Positions 8,629 through 18,672 of a stretch of 64,000 nucleotides of DNA are shown piece by piece (position 1 is the stretch's first letter; every line of letters starts with the position of its first letter). Under the pieces are notes generated by a model. That model saw only the letters and a list, made by a program, of their open reading frames with translations, was not told the DNA's origin and searched no databases. A program made the translations under genes and the position numbers. This DNA is from WVZH01 sp034430895 (GTDB lineage Bacteria > Chloroflexota > Anaerolineae > Anaerolineales > E44-bin32). The stretch lies in the NCBI GenBank assembly GCA_034430895.1, contig DAOUDW010000109.1, forward strand, positions 165,508-229,507, in the 5' to 3' direction.

Positions 8629-10199
8629 GACACCACGCCTCCTCTTTCCTTCATCTCGCGGATCGTCAGCAAAGCTCCCACCTGTCCCGACAAGAAACTG
8701 CTGCTGTAGCCGTGGCAGCGAAAAGCAGAACCACCGCTGAACTGCAAACCTCCAATATGTTGATCTTCCGTCAACATCATCATGCGCGGCAGGAGTGAGT
8801 CCCACGGTTCCGGTTCATAGCCGTAGATACCGCCATCGTATGTACCCGTGTATCGAGCGAAGGTCTGCGGAGTGGCCACTTCGAACTCCTCGATGTGATC
8901 TCGCAGCGAGGCGCCTGTGGCCGCTTCGAGATCGGTGATCAAATCCTGGGCGATCTTGTTCTTCAAAGCGACGTAATCTTGCGGCCTGACGTCATGCCAG
9001 GCTTCCGGCCGGTAGAGCGTGGTGAGAAAGACAATCGATGTGCCTGGCGGAGAGCAATCCGGGATGGCGTTGTTCAAACAGACCACGGCCTGCACTTCTG
9101 GAGTATCCGGTGTTTTAAAGGATTCATAATTGGCTGCGGTGTCCATGTTGCGGTAGATCATGTAGCTGTATTCATGCAGCCCAATTTTCTCCGGCGGGGC
9201 ATCCAATCCCAAATAAACCACGAAGCCGCTGAGGCCATGCAAACGTGCATTGCATTCCTGCAAGGCAATCGCAGGTACCTCGGACTTCGCTTGAATCATG
9301 TCATTGTAGACCAATGTTGGGGAGGCATTAGATACCACATATTCGGTCTTAATGCGATCCCCGTTGGAAGTCACTACGCCAACGACTTTGCCATCTTCAA
9401 CCAGTATCTCCTCAGCACGCGTGTTGTACTGAATCTCACCCCCCAATTCCCGGATTCGGGCATCGAAAGCTAACGCAATTTCATGGGAACGCTGCCGGGG
9501 AATCCAGGCTCCAAACTTGATGAATTTAATCAGCATGCCGCCATAGATGGTGAAGTTTGTCCGGCTGGTAGGTGTCCCGATGTAGGACCATTGGGCATGC
9601 AGGATTTTTCGAGCCTTCTCCGGGATGTTGAGCGCCTCGGCCACCTGATCAGCGGTATACGGCGCTGTCTTGAGGAAATTGGTATGCTGGGTGAGCAGAA
9701 GCTTCCGATCGGGGTTGCCTCGAGACTTACCCACGTAAGCGAGACCTTCCAGCACATCCTCGCAAAGCGCAAGATACTTGGTCACGGAATCCTTGCTGCC
9801 TGGAACGGCTTCTTCGAGCGCATCGACGAAGGCATCCACGCCATAGGGCATGGTGATGTCCAGCGCTTCGTCCGGATCAGTGAGGATCAAACGAAACGCC
9901 TCGGGCACCTCAACCCAATCCAGGTAGATACCGAGTTCGTTCTCGAAAAACTCGCGCACGCTGCCGCTGTTCGTGGAGGATCCGATGTCGGCGAATTGGT
10001 GCAGGGAGACCTCGAATTCGAACCTGCCGCGCCGGAAACTGGAGGCAAATCCGCCCGGGATGTTGTGCTGTTCGAGCAGCAGGATGTGTTTGCCCGCCAC
10101 CGCCAGGCGCGCCGCCGCGGCCAATCCGCCGTTCCCCGCGCCGACGACGACGCAGTCATATGCCTTCTGGATCTGTTGTTGCTGGGTTCCATTTGCCAT
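8625..10199 (-). CDS. CrtI-like FAD-dependent oxidoreductase (phytoene desaturase/retinol reductase family)
   Basis: A 524-residue flavoprotein. The Rossmann signature VVVGAGNGGLAAAARLAVAG lies at about residues 18-37, followed by LEQHNIPGGFASSFRRGRFEFE as expected for CrtI/CrtN/retinol saturase enzymes; the C-terminal part has GGSAFRCHGYSSSFLSG, the family's second FAD contact. GGAGAG lies just before the ATG at 10199. The substrate cannot be read from sequence; no other carotenoid gene (phytoene synthase, cyclase) is in the window. It forms an operon with the overlapping reductase and the Cys-rich small protein. Confidence 0.8.
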   Translation of the reverse strand: MANGTQQQQIQKAYDCVVVGAGNGGLAAAARLAVAGKHILLLEQHNIPGGFASSFRRGRFEFEVSLHQFADIGSSTNSGSVREFFENELGIYLDWVEVPEAFRLILTDPDEALDITMPYGVDAFVDALEEAVPGSKDSVTKYLALCEDVLEGLAYVGKSRGNPDRKLLLTQHTNFLKTAPYTADQVAEALNIPEKARKILHAQWSYIGTPTSRTNFTIYGGMLIKFIKFGAWIPRQRSHEIALAFDARIRELGGEIQYNTRAEEILVEDGKVVGVVTSNGDRIKTEYVVSNASPTLVYNDMIQAKSEVPAIALQECNARLHGLSGFVVYLGLDAPPEKIGLHEYSYMIYRNMDTAANYESFKTPDTPEVQAVVCLNNAIPDCSPPGTSIVFLTTLYRPEAWHDVRPQDYVALKNKIAQDLITDLEAATGASLRDHIEEFEVATPQTFARYTGTYDGGIYGYEPEPWDSLLPRMMMLTEDQHIGGLQFSGGSAFRCHGYSSSFLSGQVGALLTIREMKERGGVVS

Positions 10200-10249
10200 A
10201 GAGTCTCTCCTTCGATCAAGGTTGTTATAAGTATGATTCACAAGCTCTT

Positions 10250-11052
10250 TTACCAAGCGTCGGTCCAATAAATCCCGTCAAATAACTTAATTCCTCCGGG
10301 TTCAACATCTTCGGGATAGATTAAAAAACCAGCAATGTCGCCAATGCCAAACTTCTTAATAATTACACGATCCTGGCACACACGAACCCAGGCTGGATAT
10401 ACGCGCCCGATCGACGGGGGTACTTTTTTAAGTTGCACGCAGGATGAATTTATCGCTTCAGGATCTTCATCTTGAGCTGATTGATAGATTTGTATGAGCT
10501 CCCTACCCTCTTGAATTACTTTATCGGGGCCAGCGATGACAAGTGTCATTATCGATCCTGCAGCAGAAGAGAATATTCCAGGAATAAAATTCACCAGGGT
10601 AAAAAAATCCACACAATTGTGAACCAAAGTACATTTTGTCGATTAAGAAGCTTCCGAATTGTAGCGACCAAGCAAATACCCGAAAATGCAACCCCAAAGA
10701 GAAAGAAGAAAAATCCAATGCAGAAAGAATCTGTGAAAACAGGATGGACACCAGTCAAAAATGAAGTTATATGCCTTCCAATTACGAATAACGCCAAATA
10801 CGTAATGGGTTTGTTGTTATTTATTGTTCGTCGAATAATATTCGTTTTAACAATTGATCTGAATCTATCCACAACTGGAATTTCCTCTGTGCAAATCAGC
10901 CGAGATCGAATACGGTCATTCTGTCCGTCAATCGACAGATACATCGGCAGGATGTAAATGAAACAGACTGCCTCTCTCAGGATATAACACTCAGAATCCC
11001 AAATTGCTTCGCGCAAGGGACTTAAAGTGAATCCATCATGTATCTCAAACAT
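10250..11052 (-). pseudogene. Membrane protein gene split by a frameshift in a T7 run
   Basis: The first frame (11052 to about 10591) encodes a soluble N terminus and two membrane helices ending VLWFTIVWIF, then hits a stop right after a run of seven T (A7 at 10601-10607 on the given strand). The next frame carries on with TLVNFIPGIFSSAAGS and a charged tail to 10250. Joining the frames at the T run gives one continuous protein of about 266 residues whose third helix is then complete. Either a natural frameshift or a homopolymer sequencing error. Family not recognised. Confidence 0.6.
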
Positions 11053-11062
11053 GATGGATTCA
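11028..11062 (-). repeat. Perfect 13-bp inverted repeat over a start codon
   Basis: TGAATCCATCATG (11028-11040) and CATGATGGATTCA (11050-11062) are exact inverted copies with a 9-nt loop. The first codons of the frameshifted membrane protein (start 11052) lie inside it, so a folded message would hide the start. There is no T tract, so it is not an ordinary terminator of the 11192-12613 gene. Confidence 0.6.
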
Positions 11063-11191
11063 TTATGTGGAACTTATATTGAATTTCCGGGACCGACAGC
11101 CCTTACGGCCTTGATCGATTGAAGTAAATCGTTTTGGCTAATAAGCCAGAAAGGCAATGTATGGTCGGTATAGAGTTCAAGCGACCCCGCT

Positions 11192-12613
11192 TTACGATGC
11201 CGATAGGTGATTCCCACTCGTGACCCGCGCGTACAAGGACAGGCCAAACAGATACACGATCAGGCCAACCATGACGAGATTATCAAAGGCATTGACGTTC
11301 GCAGGTAACGACAGGAATCCCGAGAGTGGGTATACGATGGCAAAAAAAGCCACCAGAATGTAGATCAACGCCCGAAGCAGCTTGGATGTCAGGCGTCGGA
11401 AGAGAAGATAGGTCATAGCCCCGGTCAACATAATTCCCAGGATGAGCGCCCCCCAAAAGCCGAAGAAGAAGTCGCTCACGGAAGCCATGATGAGGAACTG
11501 CACGCAGTAGGCAGCAGATAATAAAGCAAGGTCGATGAACTGAACCGGCCGTCCGAGAATCAGCAGGGTCAACGCCAGCATCGTTGCCAGCAGAGTTATG
11601 GCATAGGGACTGTTAACCAAAACACGCAGTACCTTCGCACCAGGCTGTTCGGGCTGTGGGAAGGAGACACCCATGCCGGCCTTCGTGATGGCATCATCCA
11701 ATTCCCAGGTTAGGATGGACCCTTCTCCGTCTGCAGTAGCCTGGATATTGGTAGGCGTTAGGCATCGGTCGGGATAGTTCAGTAAATCCACCGGCAGACG
11801 GTCGATCGTCAGCGTGAGGGCAAAGTCCTGAATATTCCGCTGAGTGGGGATTTGATAGTAGAACGTGTCCATGCCCCGTGAGGTGTAGCTCACCACGATG
11901 GTGAACTCCTCACCAGGCTTCATGTAATCTGTCCAACTGACCCTGTCCTTTATATAAATTTCCAGATCCGAGCCAATGTCCTCCCCATTCACAGTGATCT
12001 GGAAGTCCTCGTGCATCGTCTGGTCGGGGGAAAGCGGAAACGAGAAATTGGCTTCTGTTTCGAATTCTGAATTGTTGATCACGCGATACTCGTACGTGGC
12101 GTCGATGATATAACCACTGTAAAGGGCATACCCCTTTTCACGTTCACTTGCGGTTAAGTTGATGTCACCGCGAAAACCGATGATGCTGTTTTGCGGCACC
12201 TCTTCACGCACCTCCACCGTCTTGTATACCGGCTCTTCGTCAGGATCTTCACCCAGAATTTCTTCCTGCACTGTGAATTCATGAATATGGACGACATCGA
12301 GTTCACGCTGCACGTGCGGTCTTCCCCATATCGACTGCGCACTGTCGCGGCTAAGCTCGCTCAAGCTGCCATGAGTCGAATAAAAGGTCACGACGTTGTT
12401 ATTGAGAATCGCACGGAAAGCCCAGAGCAATCCCAGAAAGAGCAGCACCGCAAGTAAAGCGCCGACGAATGTACGCAATAAAGGCCAGAACTTTTCGGGG
12501 ATATCTTTGGATCGCCGGAACGCAGAGCCAAAGATCACGATCGCCGTAATCGTCATCAACAGGCTAATAGTAGGCTCGACAGTCACCCAATCGATCAAGC
12601 GGTTTAACATCAT
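11192..12613 (-). CDS. Large membrane protein with extracytoplasmic beta-rich domain
   Basis: A 473-residue protein: two N-terminal helices (about 15-75), a 250-residue soluble region with beta-sandwich-like phrases, then six closely spaced helices to the C terminus. The layout recalls the CreD inner-membrane family, but no diagnostic motif is seen and I do not assign it. GGAGG (12617-12621) precedes two adjacent ATG codons; either could be used. It stands alone between intergenic gaps of over 100 nt. Confidence 0.7.
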   Translation of the reverse strand: MMLNRLIDWVTVEPTISLLMTITAIVIFGSAFRRSKDIPEKFWPLLRTFVGALLAVLLFLGLLWAFRAILNNNVVTFYSTHGSLSELSRDSAQSIWGRPHVQRELDVVHIHEFTVQEEILGEDPDEEPVYKTVEVREEVPQNSIIGFRGDINLTASEREKGYALYSGYIIDATYEYRVINNSEFETEANFSFPLSPDQTMHEDFQITVNGEDIGSDLEIYIKDRVSWTDYMKPGEEFTIVVSYTSRGMDTFYYQIPTQRNIQDFALTLTIDRLPVDLLNYPDRCLTPTNIQATADGEGSILTWELDDAITKAGMGVSFPQPEQPGAKVLRVLVNSPYAITLLATMLALTLLILGRPVQFIDLALLSAAYCVQFLIMASVSDFFFGFWGALILGIMLTGAMTYLLFRRLTSKLLRALIYILVAFFAIVYPLSGFLSLPANVNAFDNLVMVGLIVYLFGLSLYARVTSGNHLSAS

Positions 12614-12744
12614 CTACCTCCGTGGAACGAAAAGGATGTGAGAATGTATATCACATCCGGAACACGATATTTTTGACGGTTTGTATGCACAATTACTACG
12701 GTTTTCGTACGGAACAAAACTGCTGCCTTATAAACCCCCGATTC

Positions 12745-13434
12745 TCAGTATACGAAAGGAATCAACCGTCGTGTACGCTGGCAGTACCTTTTCCATTCCT
12801 CGCCAAACGATTCCGCCATCAAAGTTTCCTCGTCTCGAATGCGCAGCAGAAAAAATCCAATCGAAACCGCACTGACAATGAGACCGATCCACGATCGGAA
12901 TGTGAGCGACAAACCAAAAGCAATCAAGATTGCACCGGCATAACGCGGGTGACGGATATAGCGGAAAGGTCCATCGGTAATGAGACGATGACCTTCCTGC
13001 AGCGTCACCTCCGCACTGTAAAGCCGTCCCAGTGCGAGACCTGACCAATACACCAGGCTGATCCCCAAACCAAACAGAACGACGCCGAACCAGCGCGTTA
13101 GCTGGTTGTCCGCCAGTGTCCCTACCCCATGACGGTCTGCACAAGGCAATAGAATCAATCCGGCGAACAATGAGAAGGTGACCACATAACGAAGGACGCT
13201 CTGGCGCGAAACCAGCTTATCCCCACGGCCCGTACTCCCACGAATACCTTCGGGTGCATCCACAGCCTGGCAGCCGACTCCGATTCCAACGATAAGTATG
13301 ATCAGTGCATATCCCAGCCTCGGGCTGACTGAGAAATAACTATCCAATTCCGTTAACCCCCAGCCCAACAGGATGGTCCCCAGGTAAATCAATATGGTTG
13401 AAATAAAGAAGCCAATACCCCGCAGAATACGCAT
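12745..13434 (-). CDS. Isoprenylcysteine carboxyl methyltransferase-like membrane methyltransferase
   Basis: A 229-residue protein with five or six membrane helices and the C-terminal SAM/lipid-substrate signature of the ICMT/phospholipid methyltransferase group: GPFRYIRHPRYAGAILI near residue 155, then an acidic E-E pair near 205 and the R-x-x-P-x-x tail. In bacteria such proteins often methylate unknown lipidic or small hydrophobic acceptors. One of four intact members in this window (also at 21.3, 40.2 and 47.3 kb), which are clearly different from each other. Confidence 0.75.
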   Translation of the reverse strand: MRILRGIGFFISTILIYLGTILLGWGLTELDSYFSVSPRLGYALIILIVGIGVGCQAVDAPEGIRGSTGRGDKLVSRQSVLRYVVTFSLFAGLILLPCADRHGVGTLADNQLTRWFGVVLFGLGISLVYWSGLALGRLYSAEVTLQEGHRLITDGPFRYIRHPRYAGAILIAFGLSLTFRSWIGLIVSAVSIGFFLLRIRDEETLMAESFGEEWKRYCQRTRRLIPFVY

Positions 13435-13554
13435 TCTATTCGCCTTAAGGAAAATCTTGCCGATTAATCATCGATATCGAAGCTGTACAATGCATGACCT
13501 TCGCACATAGAAAGCCAGCAAAGAGATCAACGAAATGCTGCTTCACCGTCTCCT

Positions 13555-15198
13555 TCAAGGGCATGCGGCGACCGCAATATCAAAGTCTATGAACTGCACT
13601 TCGCCTTCATATTCAAGGAGCCTGTAACTTTCGTCGGGCAGCAAAGCCAACTCTTCCTGGAAATATTCATTCAAAAGCATACGGAACGAATTTATCGGGC
13701 TGACAGTAGGGTAAAAAAATTCCTGATTATCAACATCCGGGAAATAATAGGCGTTCAAAATCGGCAGATGAAGCCGGCAGCGCATCTCGGGCGATGGCTC
13801 CTTCTCCATGTAGACCTTACTTCCATGATCTGCCTGCAAAATGATAATCGGTTCTACAGGACTCGTTTGCAGTATCTCATCGATTACATCCATAAGCAGT
13901 TGATTTATATAATGCACCTGATCCCTGTAATATTTCTTGTTATCTGGATTTCCTGGCTTGGCATCCAGGAGCGAGAATGGATCCTGATGGTCAATCCGCT
14001 CCCCATTAGGACCAAATACATAGGGTGTATGCGGGGAGATGATGTGTGCGAAGACGAAAGTCGGTCGATCATCTTGTGTGTAGTCGGGGAGATGCTCAAA
14101 GGCATAGAGGATTCTCTCGCGATGGAGATCAAATAACCAATCGAGCATGTGCGCACTTTTGGGAAATACCTTCATCAACAGACGCCCCAAACTGGAGTCC
14201 AGAAGCATCGTTTCGAAGCCCACCCGCCAGGATGAACCCCGATCCTCACTGGGGGATTGCAGGAAAATATCAGCATCCTCTAACACGGTAGCAGGATGCC
14301 CGCTCTCAAAGGCGATGATCGTGTAACCGTGAGCATGAAAATACTCCTGGAGAACGTTCGTATTGATCAGTCTGGCGGCAAAACACTTGACTGTTTCCAC
14401 ATCAATACCACTCTGCGCTCCAAGGGTTTCGGGAAGTCCGCTGAGGTAAGACATGTTAAACGCTGATGAGAGCGACAACTCGGTATCGTCATAGTTCGAG
14501 TGGCTATCGTGGGCAACGTAGAAACCGCGGCTCTCCAGGAATTGAATGAATTCTGTGTTGTCATAGTCATACAGATCTTTCAACACGTCAGCACGACCAT
14601 AGGCGTCCAGCACGATATAGTAAATATCTCTCTGCAGCGCTTCCTCAATCGAAGCCGATCCAAGATCCAACTTCGCCTCCAGTTCCTGCTGAAATTCGAG
14701 AAAATGCTCCTGTGCTGCATCGGCATAATGCCTGGATTGCAGCTGCCTTTGTAACGGGAAAAGGTTCACGATGATGGCCACGAGGAAGAAATAACGCGTG
14801 AATTCCTGCATCTGATGAAGTCTTTTCAATACATAATAGATCCACAGAACAACCACGAAGAAACCCGGTATGAAGAAAACCCACTCTCCGATCTCGTCGA
14901 AAGTCTTTCCAAGATACCTTTCAATCAGATTGATGAGATGCCCGTATGAGAAGAAAAGAATGATCACACCGGAGACGAGTAACGCAGCTCGCTGGCCATC
15001 GGCAAACTTATTGCCGAGGAATAGGAGCAAGAGGATAACAAAGATACCAATGGCCATGCTGCGGAACATGGCCTGTATGGGGATGATCTGATTTTCTGTA
15101 CGCAGAAACATGACCGAGTAAAAGAAAAATAGCAGCGGATGCAGGATCCACAATTTATTATCAAACCAGGCAACAACACTCCTTACTGATTTCTTCAT
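13555..15198 (-). CDS. Membrane-anchored sulfatase-like hydrolase/transferase
   Basis: A 547-residue protein. Five N-terminal helices (to about residue 155) anchor an extracytoplasmic alkaline-phosphatase-superfamily domain. Metal-site phrases are visible: YIVLDAYGR near 195, FAHIISPHTPYVF near 390 and LQADHGSK near 465. The order matches LTA synthase/phosphoethanolamine transferase/sulfatase-like enzymes, but the nucleophile position is not certain, so substrate and reaction stay open. AGGG lies 6 nt before the ATG at 15198, preferred over the GTG at 15204. Confidence 0.75.
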   Translation of the reverse strand: MKKSVRSVVAWFDNKLWILHPLLFFFYSVMFLRTENQIIPIQAMFRSMAIGIFVILLLLFLGNKFADGQRAALLVSGVIILFFSYGHLINLIERYLGKTFDEIGEWVFFIPGFFVVVLWIYYVLKRLHQMQEFTRYFFLVAIIVNLFPLQRQLQSRHYADAAQEHFLEFQQELEAKLDLGSASIEEALQRDIYYIVLDAYGRADVLKDLYDYDNTEFIQFLESRGFYVAHDSHSNYDDTELSLSSAFNMSYLSGLPETLGAQSGIDVETVKCFAARLINTNVLQEYFHAHGYTIIAFESGHPATVLEDADIFLQSPSEDRGSSWRVGFETMLLDSSLGRLLMKVFPKSAHMLDWLFDLHRERILYAFEHLPDYTQDDRPTFVFAHIISPHTPYVFGPNGERIDHQDPFSLLDAKPGNPDNKKYYRDQVHYINQLLMDVIDEILQTSPVEPIIILQADHGSKVYMEKEPSPEMRCRLHLPILNAYYFPDVDNQEFFYPTVSPINSFRMLLNEYFQEELALLPDESYRLLEYEGEVQFIDFDIAVAACP

Positions 15199-15342
15199 CG
15201 GCACCCTATCTCAGTCAGAAAATGAAATATGTCAGAGTTTTTTCCAGCTGATAACAATATACAACCAGTTCATCAGTTTGGATAATGGGATTAAGCTACC
15301 TTACCGATTCCCTTTCTGATGAAGGAACCAGTGTCGCTCATA

Positions 15343-16176
15343 CTAACGCATGTGAATGATGTTTGCCGTGATCCAACGGGCATGATCTGAGCATAAATAG
15401 ACAATCACCTCGGCGACATCCTCCGGTTCGACGATGTGGATCAGATTCGGATTCTGTTCGACGTGCTCGCGAACCTCATCCGTCACCCACCCCGTATCGG
15501 TGACGGGTGGATAAACGATGTTAGCAGTAACCCCGTATTGCGCCAGCTCGAAGGCCGCGGACATGGTGTAGTTCTCCAGGGCAGCTTTTGCGGCACCATA
15601 AGAGACTTCGTTTGGGAAACCTAGAGTGCTGCCAGATGTAAGTCCAACAATTCGCCCCCAGTCTGCTTCTCGTGCAATATGCCGTCGGGCAAATTCGGCG
15701 ATCAGCAGCGCGCCGCCGCGCGCATCGACGGAAAAGACCTGGTCGTGCGTTTCGGCGGTCACACCCACCTTCTTGATACCTGTGAGATGCTGCCCTTCCG
15801 CCTTGAACGTATCCGAGACCCAGCCGGTTGCATTGTTGATCAAAATGTCGACATACCCCAGTTTGCTTTCTGCGAATTCGAAGAGCTGCGCCGCGGCCTC
15901 CGCATGGCGAAGATCGATCTCCAGAGATTCTGCACGACCTCCCTGCGCATGGATATCGGCGAGTACTTCCTCCACTCCCTTGGCACGATTCGAACGATAG
16001 GGCTCGGGGAAATCCTCCGGATCTTCGGTCCGCAAATAAGACACCAACACCGAAGCGCCGTATCCCGCAAGCGCCTTTGCAGTCGCCGCGCCGATGCCGT
16101 GGTTGGCGCCCGTGATGAGTGCCACACGGCCGTTCAGGTCATAGGGAAGTCGTTTCGTAGACTCGTTCATCTGCAT
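15343..16176 (-). CDS. Short-chain dehydrogenase/reductase (3-oxoacyl-ACP reductase-like)
   Basis: A 277-residue classical SDR. TGANHGIG near residue 20 is the cofactor loop, NNATGW near 125 the active-site Asn region, and SYGAAKAAL near 197 gives catalytic Tyr and Lys, with the Ser about 13 residues earlier in LTSGSTLG. It would reduce or oxidise a keto/hydroxy group with NAD(P)(H). The substrate is unknown. Two ATG codons 6 nt apart can start it. No pathway partners are adjacent. Confidence 0.8.
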   Translation of the reverse strand: MQMNESTKRLPYDLNGRVALITGANHGIGAATAKALAGYGASVLVSYLRTEDPEDFPEPYRSNRAKGVEEVLADIHAQGGRAESLEIDLRHAEAAAQLFEFAESKLGYVDILINNATGWVSDTFKAEGQHLTGIKKVGVTAETHDQVFSVDARGGALLIAEFARRHIAREADWGRIVGLTSGSTLGFPNEVSYGAAKAALENYTMSAAFELAQYGVTANIVYPPVTDTGWVTDEVREHVEQNPNLIHIVEPEDVAEVIVYLCSDHARWITANIIHMR

Positions 16177-16215
16177 TCTCGTTCTTTCCTCGCCACGAGA
16201 TCAATCCCACCAGGA

Positions 16216-18546
16216 TCATTCGGCCATACACGCCCATGCCAGCCACGACCAATATGAATCGGGCGCGGCTTCGATCAACTGGCGATACGCGGATATCGCC
16301 CCCTCTCCATCCCCTTCAAGCTCGAACGAATATCCAATCAGGTACTGTATTTGTCGAATCGCCACATCAGCGTTGATACCATCCTCCGGAATTTGAGCCA
16401 ACGCTTGCTCCAGACCTGCTCGGATCGCAGCAGGATCACCGTCCGTTATCAATTCGTCCAAAGAGTCACGTAAGTAGTACTCCAGCGCCTCATATTCGCC
16501 ATCCAATTTTATGTAATAGGGTGGCAATCCCATCGGAGGGTATAATTGTTCCAACCTAATTCCATCAATCAGCTCGTCAACCAAGTCCCGATCGACCTCC
16601 GATAGATCGTCGATGCCTACACTTACATCCAGGAGCAATTCGTCCGCTTCGAAATCATATACTGCCAGAAACATTACGGGGTCTTTTTGAGATCCGAACC
16701 GATCACCGGACAATTGTCTTAAACTGATAAGGTCATCGATCCCATCTCCACTGACATCACGCAAGCAAAATTCAAATGTATCCAAGGTAGCCGTACGAAA
16801 ATCCCCATCATTCAAAGCAGCCAAGTCAAACCCCTGCCAACCCGCCTCGGTTGCATCCCAATAGGCCCAAATCAAACCACCGCCATCCACAACACCGATC
16901 CACTCTAAATCCGGGTCGTCGTCCAAATCGACCGTTTCGGCGAACAAGACGGGGATGCCAACCTGCGCCAATCCGGCTTCCGGCGCCAGCGAAAGGGGAA
17001 ATATCGTCTCGGAAAGCAGTTTCCGCGTGAGCGTCGTGGAAGGACAGAAGAGTTCACCCATTGGGATCGCCGACAGAGTCTCGTTGAACCGACCGCCGAT
17101 GTGATAGAGACGATCGCTGAACGAGAACGCGAGGCCATCCGTTTGCTGGTATTCTCGGTTGACACTGCGGCAAAACGCCAAGAAGTCACCTTCGGAAGAT
17201 TCCCATAATTCCCACCAAAGGGACACGGCGGCGTTCTCGCCTCTATATTGCCATATGGGTGCGATCGTCCACTGCGCTTTGTGCCCCTCACCGTTCAACC
17301 ACTGAACGGCCGCGAGTTTGATGTAGACCAATGCGTACCAGTCAGGATGCTCCTCCCAGTCTTCGGGTTCCAAACCCGCCGCGATGCGTTCCAGCGGTTG
17401 CCGATCGGGTATGGGCTGCGGCTCTTGGAAGAGCACCCCTGAGGCCAGGCATTCAGGTTCCTGCGACGGATATTGGCCTTCGATTCGAGTCGACGTAACT
17501 TCAATCCCCTGCCATTCGAGCACATCGACTTGATAATCGCACATTTCCCAATTCAAGCTAGCCGTGCTATCCCACTCACCGATTCGTAACTCCGTGACGC
17601 CATCTCCATCAAGGTCATCGAAAGTGAACTCTTTGTAGTCATCTATCGTGATTTCTTGAAGCCAGGCTAACTCCGGATGGAAAGATAATCCTTGCAACGA
17701 TTCATCATTCCAAACATAGATACGCATCTTCGTCGAGTTACCCCTCTCAAACAGCACCAAATCTGGCAATCCATCTCCATTCACGTCCCGACTGTAATCA
17801 TAACTATCTACGTCATCTAAACCGGACCAATCGAAGAGATGTGGATCGTGAGGCATGAGAGCGTAATTCCCCTCTGCATCTTGGTCAATCGGCAGGCCAT
17901 ACTGTTTTTTAAGTCCAGGGATTTGCACATCCGCTAGCCATTCTGTTTCATCATCGTGATCCAGATCCAACAGAATGGCTTCATAATCAAATACACTGAC
18001 TGTACCGGGCGCCGACATATCCGGATTTTCCTGGTTGAGCGCGGCAAGAAACCCCGCCGTAAAAATACGCCTCTCATCCTGATTCCAGATGAAATAGATC
18101 TCATCTTCTTCCGCCATTTGTTCGATAAGCGAAAGCGCGGGAGACAGCTCTGGATCACCATAAGGGTCAAGTTTGTAGCCCAGGATCTGATGAATTTGAT
18201 CCTCGTCATAATAGCCTTCATAGACGGCGTAGTCAGCTATAACCACGGATTCAACCTTCGATAATCCATAGAAGATCGCCAAGAGTGAATCAACTCCAAT
18301 GGGGACGAGCCGATACTTTGCACCAGGATCGTAGGCATCTGTGGTAGGCACCTGCCAGCCGGCTTGTGCGGTGTCTGCTCCACCGACCGTTGATGTCTTC
18401 GGCGTAACGCTGGGGCGAATCGTTGGTGTCGCCGAGGGAGATGCGGGTTGTGTCGGCGATGGCGTTGATATAGAACAAGCCACCAACAGCCACGTACACA
18501 CAAATGTACACATCCACGAAATCTGATGCTTTCGTTGTTTACACAT
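16216..18546 (-). CDS. Large lipoprotein with FG-GAP/EF-hand-like repeats and C-terminal TPR-like end
   Basis: A 776-residue predicted lipoprotein. The ATG at 18546 places a signal helix and lipobox LLVAC at about residue 24, followed by a Ser/Thr/Pro linker. Calcium-loop phrases recur: DVNGDGLPDLVLF, DLDGDGVTELRIG and DVSGDGIDDLISL, as in FG-GAP/VCBS repeats. The last 90 residues look like a TPR unit (IGYSFELEGDGEGAISAYRQ). The whole plan matches the 60612-62813 protein, so these are distant paralogs. Surface location is likely; no enzymatic motif is seen. Confidence 0.75.
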   Translation of the reverse strand: MCKQRKHQISWMCTFVCTWLLVACSISTPSPTQPASPSATPTIRPSVTPKTSTVGGADTAQAGWQVPTTDAYDPGAKYRLVPIGVDSLLAIFYGLSKVESVVIADYAVYEGYYDEDQIHQILGYKLDPYGDPELSPALSLIEQMAEEDEIYFIWNQDERRIFTAGFLAALNQENPDMSAPGTVSVFDYEAILLDLDHDDETEWLADVQIPGLKKQYGLPIDQDAEGNYALMPHDPHLFDWSGLDDVDSYDYSRDVNGDGLPDLVLFERGNSTKMRIYVWNDESLQGLSFHPELAWLQEITIDDYKEFTFDDLDGDGVTELRIGEWDSTASLNWEMCDYQVDVLEWQGIEVTSTRIEGQYPSQEPECLASGVLFQEPQPIPDRQPLERIAAGLEPEDWEEHPDWYALVYIKLAAVQWLNGEGHKAQWTIAPIWQYRGENAAVSLWWELWESSEGDFLAFCRSVNREYQQTDGLAFSFSDRLYHIGGRFNETLSAIPMGELFCPSTTLTRKLLSETIFPLSLAPEAGLAQVGIPVLFAETVDLDDDPDLEWIGVVDGGGLIWAYWDATEAGWQGFDLAALNDGDFRTATLDTFEFCLRDVSGDGIDDLISLRQLSGDRFGSQKDPVMFLAVYDFEADELLLDVSVGIDDLSEVDRDLVDELIDGIRLEQLYPPMGLPPYYIKLDGEYEALEYYLRDSLDELITDGDPAAIRAGLEQALAQIPEDGINADVAIRQIQYLIGYSFELEGDGEGAISAYRQLIEAAPDSYWSWLAWACMAE

Positions 18547-18672
18547 GATCGAGGCCCCCGATTCATATACCACCACGATAATACGTTAAGTTAACCAAAA
18601 AGGCTAAATGTGGCTTATAAAGCCGTGTTACCTGCAGAATCCCTGCTCTTTGGACAAATCGAGGATACTGCT

